DNA of 64,000 nucleotides, taken from contig NZ_PENI01000006.1 in NCBI RefSeq assembly GCF_003688995.1, forward strand, positions 310,001 through 374,000. The letters are read 5' to 3'. The stretch is from Streptomyces shenzhenensis. GTDB taxonomy: Bacteria; Actinomycetota; Actinomycetes; Streptomycetales; Streptomycetaceae. The notes under the pieces were generated by a model. The model worked only from the letters and a program-made list of their open reading frames with translations, did not search any database and was not told the DNA's origin. The position numbers were made by a program, and so were the translations under genes. Below are positions 62,419-64,000 of the stretch, piece after piece (position 1 is the stretch's first letter; each line of letters begins with the position of its first letter).

Positions 62419-62520
62419 CTACTGGCCCATGGCGAGAGCCATGCAGATCACCAGGCCGCACGAGCCGCTGATCATGATCACGAACAGGACTCCTGCGTAC
62501 CGGCCGACAGCGCGTATCAC
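62419..62520 (-). CDS. 33-residue hydrophobic peptide
   Basis: GTG at 62520 overlaps the stop of the upstream gene by 4 bases (GTGA). It encodes a one-helix peptide (AVGRYAGVLFVIMISGSCGL ... MALAMGQ) with two Cys in the membrane segment. The overlap supports translation. It could be a small membrane protein of the module; no family recognised. Confidence 0.5.
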   Translation of the reverse strand: MIRAVGRYAGVLFVIMISGSCGLVICMALAMGQ

Positions 62521-62747
62521 AGCCCACCCCGACTGTTGCGGTTCTTGATCGACAGGCGGGCGCTCAGTTCCTCGCGTGGACTCGGCGCCACCACGTTGTC
62601 CGGGATGGCATCCCATTCCTTGCCGCCGCCGATCGGCCTTATCTGCACTCGACCGCCGACCGCACCCATGACGACGCCGATCCGGTCTCGGGCGCTGTCC
62701 TTCGCCAGTTCACCGACGCCTGGTCTGGTCTGCTGGTTGCTCGCCAT
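62517..62747 (-). CDS. Small conserved protein of the element's accessory operon
   Basis: A 76-residue protein beginning MASNQQTRPGVGELAKDSAR, then DRIGVVMGAVGGRVQIRPIG and a C-terminal SPREELSARLSIKNRNSRGG. It is a short beta-rich protein of a kind often found upstream of an HTH regulator in Streptomyces. The start ATG at 62747 is preferred over 62759. It is the first gene of the leftward operon and lies 47 bases from the palindrome that faces the divergent regulator. Confidence 0.65.
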   Translation of the reverse strand: MASNQQTRPGVGELAKDSARDRIGVVMGAVGGRVQIRPIGGGKEWDAIPDNVVAPSPREELSARLSIKNRNSRGGL

Positions 62748-62794
62748 GGAAAGGAGCATCGCGATCCGGGGACCCTTGCCAAAAGGTCAGGCTG

Positions 62795-62813
62795 ATTACC
62801 CAACTTGGGTAAT
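62795..62813. promoter_or_regulatory. Perfect 19-bp palindromic operator in divergent promoter
   Basis: ATTACCCAA, one central C, and TTGGGTAAT form an exact inverted repeat between the small-protein operon (start 62747, minus) and the HTH regulator (start 62873, plus). AT-rich half-sites of 9 bases are unusual here. It is probably bound by the divergently encoded regulator, which would control its own operon. Confidence 0.7.
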
Positions 62814-62872
62814 ATCGCGGCAAGTAGAGAAACAGCGACGTTGCGTAGCCCTCGCAGTGTGGGAGCTTGCCG

Positions 62873-64000
62873 ATGCCCGACGCCGACCGGCCGCAGGAAC
62901 TGCCAGCCAGGCTGCTCACCGATCCCGAGATGATCGACGCGTGCCGAGTGCGGGACTTCGCCAGAGTCTTCCGGCTGGTGAAGACCAAGGCCGGCATCTA
63001 CCCGTCCATGATCGCCAGGCGCTGTGAGCTGACTCCTAGCCGTGTCGGTGAAGTCATCGCCGGGCAACGCCAGTTGCAGCACATGGACGTCATCGAGCGC
63101 ATCGCGGACGGTTTGCGCATCCCCGGACACATGCTGGGGCTCGCCCGTCGGGTGTGGGAGACACCTCAAGCTCTCGTGGTCACCGAGCGAGATGTAGCCC
63201 AGGAGCCGGAACCCGAGCCGCAGACCCACGCCGCTCTACCTGGCCCCGACGTGGACAGCATCCTGGCCGTGGCCACGCGAACGAGCCTGAACGCAGCCAC
63301 ACTTGAAGCCTTCCGCTCCTCCATCGAGGACTACTGGCGACGAGACGACCAGCACGGAGGCGAGGCACTACGGCCGGCCATCGTCGGCCAGCTCCGCCAT
63401 GTCGTCGGACTCTTGAAGGAGAACCGACCACCGTCCATCCAGCACGGCCTGTACGGAATCGCCGCCGAGCTGGCACGCCTCACCGGCTGGACCTACTTCG
63501 ACGCCCGCCAGTACAACCAGGCCCGCGCGTACTTCACGGAGGCCCTGCAACTGGCCAAGGAGATCGACGACCGCCAGTTCATGGCCAACGTCCTTGCCTG
63601 TATGAGCTTGCAGGGCACATACCAGGACAAGCCCGCTGACTCGTTGGCCTTCGTGACGGCCGCCCAGGACCAGGCCTGCTCGGCCGTCGACACCACCCCA
63701 CGGGTCCTGTCCATGCTGTCGATGCGCGAAGCCTTCGCTCACGCCACTCTCGGCAACCGGGACTCCACTCACCAGGCGATCGGGGAGGCGCACCGCCACT
63801 TCGAGCGGATTCGGGTGAGCGACCCGGACCCGTCCTGGGTGTCGTACTTCGACGAGACGAAACTGATCGTGGACACGGGGATCGCTCACGGCCGACTGGG
63901 CGAAGCAACCACCGCCGAACCCCTGATCGCCGACGCATTGCGGCGCGAGGCCCGCACCAACCAGCGCGGCCGGGCGTTTCACTCGTTCTGGCTTGCCCGT
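62873..64000 (+). CDS. HTH transcriptional regulator with TPR-like repeats, 3' end outside window
   Basis: An open frame of 376 codons continues past the last base. The N-terminus carries an XRE-type helix-turn-helix (FRLVKTKAGIYPSMIARRCE, then LTPSRVGEVIAGQRQLQH). A linker and TPR-like helix pairs follow (ARLTGWTYFDARQYNQARAY, then FTEALQLAKEIDDRQFMANV). Such regulators of streptomycetes are often peptide- or membrane-state-responsive. GGGAG lies seven bases before ATG 62873. It faces the leftward operon across the 19-bp palindrome. Confidence 0.8.
   Translation, partial: MPDADRPQELPARLLTDPEMIDACRVRDFARVFRLVKTKAGIYPSMIARRCELTPSRVGEVIAGQRQLQHMDVIERIADGLRIPGHMLGLARRVWETPQALVVTERDVAQEPEPEPQTHAALPGPDVDSILAVATRTSLNAATLEAFRSSIEDYWRRDDQHGGEALRPAIVGQLRHVVGLLKENRPPSIQHGLYGIAAELARLTGWTYFDARQYNQARAYFTEALQLAKEIDDRQFMANVLACMSLQGTYQDKPADSLAFVTAAQDQACSAVDTTPRVLSMLSMREAFAHATLGNRDSTHQAIGEAHRHFERIRVSDPDPSWVSYFDETKLIVDTGIAHGRLGEATTAEPLIADALRREARTNQRGRAFHSFWLAR

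Larger units (their letters stand above)
52500..64000. mobile_element. AICE (pSAM2-like integrative and conjugative element), left end and interior
   Basis: From the 3' end of tRNA-Arg the window contains, in order: int, xis, a RepSA-type initiator, a DUF2637 protein, a small protein, TraB, a repeat protein, an SCO3933-family protein, a GntR regulator, a non-coding repeat region, and accessory genes to the window end. This is the backbone of actinomycete integrative elements, which excise, replicate and transfer as double-stranded DNA with a single TraB. The right boundary is not visible; no second copy of the tRNA-Arg 3' sequence was found up to 64000. Confidence 0.8.

Overview
The window looks like chromosomal DNA of a Streptomyces or very close relative. 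Base composition is very high in G+C, GTG starts and 4-base start/stop overlaps are common, and the gene set (SSI-type inhibitor, SigE-type ECF sigma factor, HATPase and SpoIIE-type regulators, a pSAM2-like integrative element) is typical of streptomycetes. From memory, the order CydC - GAF kinase - ABC exporters - serS - pheA - copper genes matches the region a few tens of kb from oriC in S. coelicolor; I could not check this.

Regions. 1-9.5 kb: end of a CydC-type exporter gene, a GAF histidine kinase, an M23 peptidase, a HAD phosphatase, an LLM flavin oxidoreductase with an inverted remnant of a second LLM gene beside it, KptA, a broken regulator gene, and a coupled pair made of an EphD-like hydrolase/SDR fusion and an M24 peptidase. 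9.7-13.6 kb: a four-gene ABC export operon (two ATPases, two permeases). 13.9-17.8 kb: tRNA-Ser, HAD phosphatase, serS and pheA, with a DnaA-box cluster between serS and pheA. 17.9-24.2 kb: an extracytoplasmic copper-handling locus (YcnI, Sco, PCuAC, CopC-CopD, Tat-exported DyP peroxidase). 24.4-38.9 kb: mixed housekeeping and regulatory genes, HtrA, tRNA-Ser, two primase/polymerase-like proteins and a small secreted Asn/Gln-rich protein.

39.0-46.6 kb: a tightly packed set of two acyl-CoA dehydrogenases, a MaoC-DUF35 fusion, a MaoC protein and an Ltp2-like thiolase. This is the gene content of the mycobacterial igr steroid side-chain operon without its P450. An ECF sigma factor and an acyl-CoA ligase under a perfect TetR-type palindrome follow. 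46.7-51.1 kb: a 1468-residue PAS/receiver scaffold that lacks the phospho-acceptor histidine, with six 11-bp tandem repeats upstream. 51.4-52.6 kb: an SSI-type inhibitor, tRNA-Ser and tRNA-Arg.

52.45 kb to the end: an actinomycete integrative and conjugative element inserted at tRNA-Arg(ACG). Seen are int, xis, rep, a DUF2637 protein, TraB, an SCO3933-family protein and a GntR (KorSA-like) regulator with a CTAG-rich operator region, then about 1.4 kb without convincing genes but with duplicated repeats. A cargo module follows: kinase-like protein, a 150-residue protein, two small proteins, and a divergent HTH regulator that runs off the window. No second attachment site is visible, so the far end of the element lies outside.
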